Positions 43,918-53,200 of a stretch of DNA of 64,000 nt are shown here, piece after piece. Below the pieces are notes generated by a model that saw nothing but the letters and a program-made list of their open reading frames with translations, ran no database searches and had not been told where the DNA came from. How positions within the stretch are numbered: the first letter of the stretch is position 1; each line of letters begins with the position of its first letter. Position numbers and translations under genes: made by a program. This DNA comes from SABI01 sp963663665 (GTDB taxonomy: Bacteria; Spirochaetota; Spirochaetia; Sphaerochaetales; Sphaerochaetaceae), in contig CAXXKP010000010.1 in assembly GCA_963663665.2 (NCBI GenBank), forward strand, positions 124,001 through 188,000, read 5' to 3'.

Positions 43918-44188
43918 TTCATACCATTTCCTTAATCATTAGAAAGAATCTGTATAAGGATGTATTAGAACATATGGGTTTTTATTCTCACTTTGGATGT
44001 TAATTTGACTATTCAAGTAATCTTAAGGTGAAACTATTATATTACCATCTAAAATGATACCTGTTATAAGAATTACCTTAAGATTGACTTCCAAGTACAG
44101 CGAATTCTGTTTATACTATTATTTAATTGTATCAATAGAGACACATATATTAATTACCTAAATCTCTTATTATAGTAGGTTAATAGAA
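43918..44188. promoter_or_regulatory. Gap with spaced inverted repeat before the ferritin/VIT1 gene
   Basis: AATCTTAAGGT (44019-44029) and ACCTTAAGATT (44075-44085) are exact reverse complements 45 bases apart, and each contains CTTAAG. They lie 100-170 bases upstream of a metal-transport gene, so a metalloregulator site pair is possible. No gene is seen here. Confidence 0.4.
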
Positions 44189-45070
44189 ATGAAAGATAAA
44201 AAAATTCCAGAACAGATTCTCCTCCAGTTAAAAAAAGATCAGCAAAATGAAATAACAGCATCTGCTGTCTATAATAAAGCAGCAAAAATGTTTAAGGATA
44301 CTCATAATGCAACAGTTTTGAAAAATATTGCCAATGATGAGATGGCACACTATCTTCGCCTTAAAGAATTTACTGGATGTGAAATGAAGCCAGAGAAGTT
44401 TAAAGTAATCCTTTTCCTATTCATATCAAGAATTTTTGGGATGACCTTTGGGTTGAAACTTCTTGAAATAGATGAAGATAAAGCTGTTAATATAGATTAT
44501 AAGGGATTGGAAGAGTATATCCCTGGGATTTCTACAATTGTTGAGCAAGAGGAAGAACATGAAAAACAACTCATCGGTATGATTCATGAAGAGAAGCTCA
44601 ATTATATTGGGTCAATTGTTCTTGGATTGAACGATGCTCTTGTTGAACTAACAGGTACGCTAGCTGGACTCTCTTTCGCTTTCCAGAACACAAGGATTAT
44701 TGCTTTGTCTGGGTTTATTACTGGTATAGCTGCATCATTTTCTATGGCTGCCTCTCAATATCTATCGAGTAAAGCTGATGGAGAAGACGAACCTCTGAAG
44801 TCTTCAATATATACAGGAATCGCATATATTGTTACAGTCATACTCCTTGTAATACCGTATCTCATTTTTTCTAACTATCTTGTCTGTCTCGCGAGCACCC
44901 TCACAATTTCAGTCCTCATTATCCTTTTATTTAACTATTATGTATCTGTTGCAAAAGATGTTCCTTTTAAGAAACGCTTTTTTGAAATGGCCGGTATTAG
45001 TTTAGCAGTTGCTCTTTTCTCTTTTGGAATTGGTGTAGTAGTAAGACTTGTTTTTGGTGTAGAAATTTAA
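44189..45070 (+). CDS. Ferritin-like domain fused to VIT1/CCC1-type metal transporter
   Basis: A 293-residue protein. Residues about 8-135 form a rubrerythrin-like four-helix bundle with paired ExxH motifs (NEITASAVYNKAA, NDEMAHYLRL, EQEEEHEKQLI) that can bind a di-iron centre. Residues about 140-293 are a VIT1/CCC1 transporter with LGLNDALVELTGTLAGLSFAF and SMAASQYLSSKADGE, then three more membrane segments. In MbfA this combination exports iron, with the ferritin-like part acting as sensor or loader. Fe2+ or Mn2+ export is the likely function. It stands alone with a possible metalloregulator site upstream. Confidence 0.9.
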   Translation: MKDKKIPEQILLQLKKDQQNEITASAVYNKAAKMFKDTHNATVLKNIANDEMAHYLRLKEFTGCEMKPEKFKVILFLFISRIFGMTFGLKLLEIDEDKAVNIDYKGLEEYIPGISTIVEQEEEHEKQLIGMIHEEKLNYIGSIVLGLNDALVELTGTLAGLSFAFQNTRIIALSGFITGIAASFSMAASQYLSSKADGEDEPLKSSIYTGIAYIVTVILLVIPYLIFSNYLVCLASTLTISVLIILLFNYYVSVAKDVPFKKRFFEMAGISLAVALFSFGIGVVVRLVFGVEI

Positions 45071-45092
45071 CGTTTAGTTATCTCAAAAAAAA

Positions 45093-45989
45093 TCAATCAT
45101 TTACCTCTACTTCGCGTAATTTACGAGACTCCTTTTTCCCTAGTATATACATTACATATCCCCCAGTGAATATGAGTAGGTATCCTATAAGACTATATGT
45201 GTCGGGCAACTCGGCAAAGAGGAAAATTCCTAATATTCCAGAGGCAACAATTTGGGAATATTGGTAAATCGAGACTTCAACAGGTGGGGCATTTTTATAC
45301 GAGAGTGTAAGAAATATTTGACCACCAGCAGCAGCGATGCCTGCACAGAGGAGGAGCATAACCTGAACAGGAGAAGGTATTACTGAATCGATGAATATAA
45401 AGGGAAAACAGACGATTGTTGATACAAAAGAGAAGTAGAATACGATTGTATAACTACTCTCCTTATCGCCAAGGTAACTCACTATCACATAGGCAAGACC
45501 TGCCACAACGGCCGAGCCTAAACCTACGATTGCGGGGAAGGTTGATGAGAAATGAAATCCAGGTTTAATAATAAGCAAGGAGCCAATTAACGCCATTGAG
45601 AGTGAAAGAATTTGAAAAATTTTTATTTTAGTTTTAAGAAATATCCAAGCAAAAAGAACTACAAAAAATGGGCTTAATTTATTGAGCATTGAAGAATCTG
45701 CAAGGATTAGTCGATCAATACTATAAAAGTAGGAAATGATGCCCAATGAGCCTGCTAAAGATCTGAGAATCAACATTTTTCGATTTTTTCTGTCTCCCCA
45801 TAAAGATATCTTTTTCTTTTTTAAAATTGAAAAAGCAATAATTAAACTTACTAGGTTCCTAAAGAGGGCCTTCTCCATGAAAGGCAAGTCTCCAGATAGT
45901 TTTATAAAGGCCGACATAACTGAAAAAAGGGTAGCAGAGAGAATCATAAAAAATATTGCTTTTGTCTTTTGAGAATGGTGGTCGTACAA
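45093..45989 (-). CDS. DMT-superfamily (EamA) transporter
   Basis: Ten-segment exporter or importer of metabolites, 298 residues, made of two EamA repeats (FSVMSAFIKLSGDLPFMEKALFRNLVS in the first, LGSAVVAGLAYVIVSYLGDKE in the second). TTG is the start, preceded by CAGGAG. The substrate is unknown; RhtA-like amino-acid or purine exporters are relatives. It stands alone. Confidence 0.88.
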   Translation of the reverse strand: MYDHHSQKTKAIFFMILSATLFSVMSAFIKLSGDLPFMEKALFRNLVSLIIAFSILKKKKISLWGDRKNRKMLILRSLAGSLGIISYFYSIDRLILADSSMLNKLSPFFVVLFAWIFLKTKIKIFQILSLSMALIGSLLIIKPGFHFSSTFPAIVGLGSAVVAGLAYVIVSYLGDKESSYTIVFYFSFVSTIVCFPFIFIDSVIPSPVQVMLLLCAGIAAAGGQIFLTLSYKNAPPVEVSIYQYSQIVASGILGIFLFAELPDTYSLIGYLLIFTGGYVMYILGKKESRKLREVEVND

Positions 45990-46142
45990 GAAAAGGCTCC
46001 TGAATAAAGATATATGTCATCATAAAGAATTAATCACAACTAATACATACTATTTGCCAGAATATGAGCAATTATTTTCTTAATCATTTGTAATTCAATG
46101 AAGAAAATGGAAAAGAGAGCTGTATTTATGCATTATATTTCT

Positions 46143-46505
46143 TCAACTCAAAAGAAGTTTCTTTTTATACTTTACCATATCGCATATCAAATCTTTTGGG
46201 AGAGGCTGGGTAAGAGGAAACTGTACAGAACCTTTTCCTTGTGTATATTCTTTCAATTGCTCTTTAAACCGCTCCATTGTTTTGGCTCCTGGATAAAGAC
46301 CAACATGATGTTTGTATCCAGCAATCATAATCTGTTGGTCTCTTTTCCCATGAGGGATAAGTGCAAAAGCCATGATATTGTAATTAATTAATTGCGTTGC
46401 CTCTGGTGTTACACTCATAATGTATTCGCGTAAAGTAAGTAACGCCTCTTTTGTCTGAGTCGGTTGATCATTCAAATACTCTTCTATTGAGGTATATGTT
46501 GGCAC
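46143..46505 (-). CDS. DUF1801-family protein (YdhG-like)
   Basis: A 120-residue soluble protein of the DUF1801 type: SIEEYLNDQPTQTKEALLTLREYIMSVTPEATQLINYNIMAF (first helix pair and the E/N conserved pocket), YKHHVGLYPGAK and a closing YTQGKGSVQFPLTQPLP. B. subtilis YdhG is reported to act in iron delivery, but the function is not settled. It is a single gene. Confidence 0.85.
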   Translation of the reverse strand: MPTYTSIEEYLNDQPTQTKEALLTLREYIMSVTPEATQLINYNIMAFALIPHGKRDQQIMIAGYKHHVGLYPGAKTMERFKEQLKEYTQGKGSVQFPLTQPLPKDLICDMVKYKKKLLLS

Positions 46506-46577
46506 TTTCTATTTTCCTTATATCCTATCTGGTTAGAGCATGCTACCACTTCTATAAGAGTTAATGCAAAAGAATCT

Positions 46578-47468
46578 TCAGAATCTCCTTGCGGGTCTGA
46601 CATAATACGTATTACCGAGAAGATGCATATTAACTTGAGTTAAGCCACTTATCTCCGAATCAAAGCATATCACATACGCTTTGCCTTGATTGGGTTCACT
46701 TCCTTGACGTGAGCTCCAATAGAAAATATACGGGCCAGTACCTGAGGTGGATTCAAAATCACCTATCCCCGATTTATAAAGATTCTTATACATGTAAGCC
46801 AATTCTAATCGATTAGGTAAATACCAATCATCAAAATCATTATTCGCTCCTGTAACTAAATTGCCACAATAATGGGCAGCATAGTCACCATTAAATCTAT
46901 TCATGATTAGCTGTGTATTTTCTAATCCCGCGCCAAGCAGATCTGATGTACTTTCAGTTAACCAGAATGAATTATCTGACCCTCCCCACGGTTTTTCATC
47001 AGATTCATAAACTTTTGCTGCTGCTTCCAAATACATCCATTGAGGATAATGGAATACTGGAGAAGACTCATCAAGTTTTCTATAGAATATGCGCCCCCCT
47101 GCGGGACCTATATCACCTAAATCATAATATACATACCATTGTGCATAGAGAGTCAAATCCCCGTCTTCTGGAGTTACATATTCTTGTTGCACATATTCAG
47201 TACCGGAGCCATCTGGGGCTGAATTCCAACAGATAAAGACATATCCTTCTCGAGTAATTTGACCTTCATTTTGGGTAAGTTTTTTTGTCTCACCTGAATT
47301 AAAAGGGATTGCACTAATACTTCCGACACCCTCATTAGCATCAAATATAATCTGATATTCTTCTGAATCATCGTTTTCAGAGTTTCCGTTACCCGACAAA
47401 TCACAACTGAGGAGCACAATAACCAGGAACATGGCACTGAAGGCAATGATGATTTTCTTCGAAATCAT
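46578..47468 (-). CDS. Lipoprotein with InlB B-repeat and DUF1566-like domain
   Basis: The ATG at 47468 follows GGAGG. The lipobox is VLLSC (residue 22). An acidic spacer is followed by one Listeria/Bacteroides repeat (IIFDANEGVGSISAI...REGYVFICWNSAPDGSGTEY...LTLYAQW, about residues 37-110), a surface-protein beta-grasp module. Residues about 112-296 resemble DUF1566/Lcl domains, with GPAGGRIFY, DDWYLPNRLEL and the closing YYVRPARRF. Such proteins are usually surface-exposed and may bind collagen or carbohydrate, but the ligand is unknown. Confidence 0.85.
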   Translation of the reverse strand: MISKKIIIAFSAMFLVIVLLSCDLSGNGNSENDDSEEYQIIFDANEGVGSISAIPFNSGETKKLTQNEGQITREGYVFICWNSAPDGSGTEYVQQEYVTPEDGDLTLYAQWYVYYDLGDIGPAGGRIFYRKLDESSPVFHYPQWMYLEAAAKVYESDEKPWGGSDNSFWLTESTSDLLGAGLENTQLIMNRFNGDYAAHYCGNLVTGANNDFDDWYLPNRLELAYMYKNLYKSGIGDFESTSGTGPYIFYWSSRQGSEPNQGKAYVICFDSEISGLTQVNMHLLGNTYYVRPARRF

Positions 47469-47660
47469 GTGCACCTCCATGTAATTATTCTGAGCTTATC
47501 GTAATCTGAAGAATAAGCAATGTAAAGAAATATCTTTATTACAATTGTGGTGATACTAAAAAATATTTTACAAATTCTATTTAAATGTATAAGAGATATA
47601 TTCACATAGCGTGAGAGTTTGTAATACCTCTAAACAGAGTTTATCTCAAACAGAATAACA

Positions 47661-47695
47661 TTGACGGGAATACTATTAAGTAGTACTATATAGTA
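47661..47695 (+). promoter_or_regulatory. Promoter of the PadR-DUF1048 operon with overlapping palindrome
   Basis: -35 TTGACG (47661-47666), 17-base spacer, -10 TACTAT (47684-47689). The -10 lies inside the perfect palindrome TACTATATAGTA (47684-47695), surrounded by TAGTAG repeats. This is the place for a PadR auto-repressor site. Confidence 0.65.
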
Positions 47696-47730
47696 GTAGT
47701 AAGTATAACTTAGTAGTAATGGAGGCTATC

Positions 47731-48051
47731 ATGGAAAATTTAACGGAAATGCTAAAAGGTATACTAGAAGGGTGTGTTCTTGAAATCATCAGTAGGGGAG
47801 AAACTTATGGTTATGAAATCACACGACGATTAAATGCAATTGGTTTTGCTGATGTTGTAGATGGAACGGTATATACCATTTTAGTACGACTTGAGAAGAA
47901 TTGCTTTGTAGACAGTGAGAAGAAACCCTCTGAAATAGGCCCTTCACGAAAATTTTATCGACTGAATGATGAGGGCTTCAAAGAATTAACTAAGTTCTGG
48001 GAAAAATGGGAATTCCTATCATCGAAAATTACTGAACTGCAGGAGAAATAA
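47731..48051 (+). CDS. PadR-family transcription regulator
   Basis: A 106-residue winged-helix repressor: MLKGILEGCVLEIISRGETYGYEITRRLN is the family's opening helix-turn-helix and DGTVYTILVRLEKNCFVDS the recognition part. The ATG at 47731 is preferred over that at 47719 because GGAGG lies between them. It heads an operon with two DUF1048 genes and has a palindrome over its own -10, so autoregulation is likely. Many PadR-DUF1048 operons respond to envelope stress or antimicrobial compounds. Confidence 0.93.
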   Translation: MENLTEMLKGILEGCVLEIISRGETYGYEITRRLNAIGFADVVDGTVYTILVRLEKNCFVDSEKKPSEIGPSRKFYRLNDEGFKELTKFWEKWEFLSSKITELQEK

Positions 48052-48052
48052 A

Positions 48053-48400
48053 ATGAAATTTTTAGAAAAAATAACTGGAAGTAAAATGACAAAAGAATGG
48101 AAAACTCTAAGTAAACGAGCCGAAGAACTTCCTTTAGAGTATCAATTAGCATGGGAGGAAATTAGTGCAACTTTTTGGGCACATTCAGGTACCACGAGTC
48201 AAAAAATAATTAATATTTTAGATAGTGTTCTAGGTCTACTAGAGGAATCAGTGTCAGAGGGGCTAAGTATTGAAGAAGTGTTAGTGGAGGATGTAGAAGG
48301 ATTTTGTTCTGTAATACTCAGAGAAGAGGGCGCAAAATCTTATCAAGATAAGTGGCATGAGCAACTTAATCATACGATTGCTAAAAAATTAAGCAAATAG
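48053..48400 (+). CDS. DUF1048-family protein (first copy)
   Basis: A 115-residue cytoplasmic helical protein. KMTKEWKTLSKRAEELPLEYQLAWEEISATFW and a C-terminal VEDVEGFCSVIL are typical of DUF1048. It begins two bases after the PadR stop and is followed 9 bases later by a second, diverged copy. Function unknown; structural work on the family shows a small all-helical fold. Confidence 0.85.
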   Translation: MKFLEKITGSKMTKEWKTLSKRAEELPLEYQLAWEEISATFWAHSGTTSQKIINILDSVLGLLEESVSEGLSIEEVLVEDVEGFCSVILREEGAKSYQDKWHEQLNHTIAKKLSK

Positions 48401-48409
48401 GAGCATATG

Positions 48410-48739
48410 ATGAAAATTCTAGATATCATACAGGGTAAAAAAGCGTGGAAGGCGCATAATAAACGCGTTAAGGCTCTCCCCAAAGATTACCAGATTGTGT
48501 ATAAAGAAATCCAAAAATATCTTTTTAAAACAGGGCCGATTGTACCAATGGATGGGACAAAACTGCTCTCAGAAATAGTTGATTATTTTGAAGAGAGTGT
48601 TGCTTTAGAGAAAGGTGTTCTTGATGTAATTGGACACGATGTTGCCTCTTTCTGTGATGAACTCACTAAAGAATTTAAAACATATAATGAAATCTACAAA
48701 GAATCTGTTGTTCAAAAAGTAAAAAAAGCGTTGAAATGA
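48410..48739 (+). CDS. DUF1048-family protein (second copy)
   Basis: A 109-residue paralogue of the preceding protein, sharing KAWKAHNKRVKALPKDYQIVYKEIQKYLF and VIGHDVASFCDELT. Tandem ATGs occur; the second (48410) is better spaced from AGGAG. The two copies could form a heterodimer, but that is only inferred from adjacency. It is the last gene of the PadR operon. Confidence 0.85.
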   Translation: MKILDIIQGKKAWKAHNKRVKALPKDYQIVYKEIQKYLFKTGPIVPMDGTKLLSEIVDYFEESVALEKGVLDVIGHDVASFCDELTKEFKTYNEIYKESVVQKVKKALK

Positions 48740-48772
48740 AAAAATCCTGCAAGAATTGCTCCTTACAGGATA

Positions 48773-48846
48773 TCGGGCTAGGCGGATTTGAACCGCCGAC
48801 CCCATGTCCCCCAGACATGTACGCTAAACCCCTGCGCTATAGCCCG
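48773..48846 (-). tRNA. tRNA-Pro (anticodon GGG)
   Basis: On the minus strand the sequence folds as a cloverleaf: acceptor CGGGCTA/TAGCCCG, anticodon stem CATGT/ACATG around the loop CTGGGGG (anticodon GGG), and T arm GGCGG-TTCAAAT-CCGCC. The discriminator base is A and CCA is not encoded. It reads CCC and CCU codons. Confidence 0.95.
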
Positions 48847-49293
48847 TTCTTTGAGCAACTTAAAATATTACCTCAGTTAAGTCAATATGTTTTATAGCTA
48901 TTGTAATTCCGTATTGAAATCTCAAAGTTGTAATAATTGACCCTGAATAGAAAGTTATCAAGTTATTGATGAATACAGTATTTTCTACCTCTCAATACTA
49001 AAAGCACTAGTAAAAAGTTAGAGGTTATAATCTCTTCTTATTACGAAAAAAGCTACTCATTTTTTTAAAAAAATGGGAAAATAGGAGAATCATAGTATTG
49101 TTTTTCCTTTTTGATTCCCCTTTTTTACAATTCATCAATAGAACCTAATCAAATTTTTCCTTCATTATTAGTGCTATGTATTGCAATATGTCATAAGATT
49201 TGTATGAATATCATCAATTAGAGAAGTTTAATAGAGTTTCGTAAAGTTCAAAGTATGTATATATAATTAATATTGACATTTTTCAGGTTACAG
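48847..49293. other. AT-rich gap between tRNA-Pro and the chaperone gene
   Basis: About 450 bases without a gene I can support. Several A and T runs occur, and no repeat array is seen. Confidence 0.5.
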
Positions 49294-49322
49294 TTGACAT
49301 AAGTAAATCATTGTCATACTAT
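49294..49322 (+). promoter_or_regulatory. Promoter of the chaperone-usher-like genes
   Basis: Consensus -35 TTGACA (49294-49299), 17-base spacer, -10 TACTAT (49317-49322), 92 bases before the chaperone ATG. A second TTGACA lies at 49273-49278. Confidence 0.65.
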
Positions 49323-49414
49323 AAAAATGAATTTACTGAATTGAATGATTACGGTATGATAAGAATAATAGAGGTATGCTTATCTCAAAATCTTATGGGT
49401 GAATGAGGTGTTAC

Positions 49415-50257
49415 ATGATAATAGACTTAATTAAAGATAGAATGAATTTGCAACGATCCACTTCACGTAGTAGTATTCTAGATATGAAGAAAATCAATAT
49501 AGCTATAATTGCATTTTTGTTGGTTGGGGTGATAGCCCCTCTTTTCGCATTTCAGTTTTCACCATTGGAACAGGAATTTTCTCCTATTGGAGCTGATAGT
49601 ACGAAAACATATACCATAGTCAACGATTCTGCTGACAGTATCGCTGTAGAAGTTTCTGCGCTCACGCGAGGACTTTCTGCTACTGGTGAAGAAGTGAATG
49701 AGAGTGCAGCAGCATATTTTTCAATTGTACCAAGCAAAGTAATTCTTAAACCTCAAAGTTCACAGATTGTGAGAGTTCAATATCGTGGACCAAGAACTGT
49801 TCCCACAGAAGGTTCTTACAGATTACGTGCTGAACAGATTCCATATACAAAAGGTAGAGCCACAGAGAACAAGAGTATGTTCAACTTTCTCTATGTCTAT
49901 ACTACAAGTCTCTACGTCACTCCTACCCGGATTAGTCCCAAAGTAGAAGTGACCTCTGCAATTCCAACAAAAACGAGTGATGGACGAGAGGTACTTACTC
50001 TCACTGTTGCAAATACAGGAACAATTCATCAAATATTAAAAGATGTACGCGTAGAAGTAATACATAATCAAACAAGAGCCTCTGTAATCTACGAAGGTGA
50101 AGCGCTAGGGTTTGTAAATGGACTAAATCTGTTAGCAGGAAAAACAGTCTCTGTTCAAGTAGCTTGGCCTGCTGGGTTTAGTTTCCCTACCTCAACGACA
50201 AATTTAGGATCATTGTTAACACCAAAAATTACTTACGAGAGTACCACTACATTATAA
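49415..50257 (+). CDS. PapD-like periplasmic chaperone-type protein
   Basis: A 280-residue exported protein. The ATG at 49415 follows GAGGTG; the signal sequence has a long N-region (about 23 residues) before the hydrophobic core IAIIAFLLVGVIAPLFAF. The mature part has two Ig-like halves. The first resembles fimbrial chaperones: FSPLEQEFSPIGADSTKTYTIVND, then YFSIVPSKVILKPQSSQIVRVQY, in which the P-x-x-x-L-x-P-x-S-x-Q-x-VRV pattern is characteristic. The second (VEVTSAI...LTVANTGTIHQILKDVRV) fits the C-terminal half. It precedes the usher-like gene by 9 bases. No pilin gene follows, so whether it assembles fibres is unknown. Confidence 0.78.
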   Translation: MIIDLIKDRMNLQRSTSRSSILDMKKINIAIIAFLLVGVIAPLFAFQFSPLEQEFSPIGADSTKTYTIVNDSADSIAVEVSALTRGLSATGEEVNESAAAYFSIVPSKVILKPQSSQIVRVQYRGPRTVPTEGSYRLRAEQIPYTKGRATENKSMFNFLYVYTTSLYVTPTRISPKVEVTSAIPTKTSDGREVLTLTVANTGTIHQILKDVRVEVIHNQTRASVIYEGEALGFVNGLNLLAGKTVSVQVAWPAGFSFPTSTTNLGSLLTPKITYESTTTL

Positions 50258-50266
50258 GGTCTCTAC

Positions 50267-53200
50267 ATGGTTTATAATAAGAGAAGAATACTTACGATTC
50301 TTGTCATTTTAATTGTTTATTCACTCATTCTTCTTTTATTGGCAACAATGATAGTACCAAAAGCTGACCAATCTAAAGAAGAACCAGCACCCTCATCCCC
50401 TCTGCTAGAAGAGGAATCTTCTATAGAGATACCTGTTGTAGAGGAGGAGTTGCTTGCTTCTACAGTAAGCAAGCAAGTTCCTACGACTCGTATCCCAGAA
50501 GAAGAACAGAGTGTTGTGGAGAAACCAATTTCACCTCCAAAAGAAATTGTACCAATAGCAAAAGAAATTCCTATAACAGAGATTCAAGAGAGTGAAGAAA
50601 TTACCGCTCCAATTGTTAAAAGTGAGGAAGTGGTCATTCAACCACCTATCAAAGAAAGTACTCCCATGGTGCAAGAGCCTCCTGCTGCTATAGACGAAGT
50701 TCTACCTGAAGAAGTTCCTTATGTTGAAGAAGTAGCAGATGATGATTTCTGGGCAGATTTCTATGTAGCAGGGGAAGAGGATACTACGTTGTTTGCAGGT
50801 GGATCTTATTATGTTCCTTTTTATGTAAATGATGAATATATCACGGACATAAGCGTATTTTTCGAACAAGAGGAACTTTTTATAGATCTTGTTGAGCTTG
50901 AATCTGTGATAGGCTCCTCTCTTATTCCAAGAGTATATGAAGTTCTTTTTGGTACAGAGAATAAGAGCATTGGGTTACAAACACTGATTGATCTCGGAAT
51001 TGATGGATTCTATGATTACCAAAAGTTTGAACTTTATCTCTACTTTCCTACGTGGATGCTGCCTAGAAGAGTTTTAAGCATTAATAGAACTGGAATAGAC
51101 CGATATGGTGTATATCAGATGAGCGGAAGTAACACCCTTATACGTCCATGGTTCAGTACCCATTCTAATCTATCGATGTATTCCTCCATTGTTTGGGATA
51201 CCGCTATTCCATTTTCAATTAATTGGCCATCTTTGTTTACCATGCAAAGCCAGTCTTCATTCACATTGTTCGATGTTGCATTTGATTTTTCTTTCCTTCT
51301 ACACCCAGGAAGAGGCTACTCAGATTTAACTGATACTTGGTCAACAAACCTATCAGATTATATTACTTTTAATGGGATTCAAGGATTCTATGATTTTACA
51401 GAAAAATCTTTACGCCTTAGTTTTGGGAACGTGAATGATTATTTAGGATTCTCTAGCGAGAGGATAGGAATCGGACTTGAAAAACGTTATACATATGGAG
51501 ATCTGCAACCAAAGAATCATCAATTTGAATATGAAATTCAAGTAGATAATCCAAGTGTTGTCGAAGTATTTATTAATGAGGGAAGTGTGTATCGTAGAGA
51601 ACTTCTTGCTGGTATATATGACCTTAAGGATTTTGTATTTGAGCAAGGTGTGAATGCAGGACGCATAGAGATTACTCCATTAGATAATCCCGCCAATAAG
51701 CAAAGTATTTATTTTTCAATTGACTACGACTCTCGGCTTATGGCAAAGGGAGACAATTTATATGCGATAGGACTCTCTGCCCCAGTGATTGACCTTCTAG
51801 ACCCATCTTTCCGTATTACACAGAGTGCAGGGTTAACTCACGAATTCACTGCCTCTTATGCACTTAATACAAACCTCACAGCATTCACATTAGGCCTCAA
51901 TCTGATTTATGCATCTCCAATAGGAACTTTAGCAGGAGATATCGATACAAGTTTAAGTGGGCCTCTTGGCTTCGGTTATGCATTTAGTACTGGGTATTCT
52001 TTCCCTAACAAAGTAGAGAATCCATTTATAGGGAATTTCTCTTTCTCTGTTTCCTATTCCTCGGCTGCTTATACACAATCTATCTCAGTCGATTCAACAA
52101 GTACTCCAGCAACCGGCGGATCGTTAGACGGGTCTTTTGGGTTCTCTGGAAGTATTAGCGATTATTTCCGCTATTCAGTCTCCTCTAGTATCAATTGGAT
52201 TACAAATCTTAGTGATATTACCTTAAGGACTTCAGTGAGTGGTGGATTATCACTTATCCCTGACCTCGCAATAACAGGATCTGTTAATATAAGTAAACCA
52301 GTCAATTCCACAGCCACAGTTACCTACCAGATAGGAGGTAATTATACCTTTGGCAAGAACCTTACTGTTACGGCTTCTACTGATTTAGGTACAAACACCT
52401 ATGTGAGTGGCTCCTTTAAACCATTCAACTCTGAAAATGATAGTATGCGATTTAATTTCAGTGGTATTGATTTCAATGATCTATTAGACCATCAGGGAGG
52501 ACTCTATTATAGTCATATGGGGAAATCTTACGGATTGAATGTCTCACAGCAATATTCAGATGCGTTCACTCGCTTCTCAACATCACTTTCTCTCACAACA
52601 AGTCTTGCTTACGCAGATGGATTGTTTGGCATCGCAAGAACAATGAGTGATAACTTCCTTCTCGTGAGACCTAAAGGTGCAATGAAGAACCAAAATATTG
52701 CGGTAACGAAAACAATGACAACCGATCCCGAGCAACTTCCTTCGCTCTTTGGAACAAGTGTCTATACAGGTCTTTCTCCTCATACTGAGAATAACATTGT
52801 TATCTATGGAACTGGTGATGCACTATTAAGTACATCTGAATCATTTATATTTAATCTTACGCCACGACCAAGGCAGGGGTTTGCAACTAGAGTCTCTTCT
52901 GAACTTGCTTTCTCTGTTGTTGGCAATATTTTAAAGACACCTAGTAGTGCGTATGAAAGATACAGTGCAGAACTTGCGAAAGTAGAAGTTGATTCTGATG
53001 GCCAAGTAACCTTAGTAGTTGATGAGACTCTCTATTTGTTTACTGATGAGAATGGGTTCTACTTCATCAGTGGTCTATCACCTGGTGAATATCAATTTAG
53101 CATATTCCTTCCTGGTTCACTCGAAGAGGATACTCCAATAGATATCCGGTTCACTATAAAACCAGAAGAAAATGTTGAAACAAGCCTCGTGTATGTACTC

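Noticed and set aside
46098..46391. Plus-strand frame of 97 codons
   Set aside because: It is antisense to the DUF1801 gene and has no domain.
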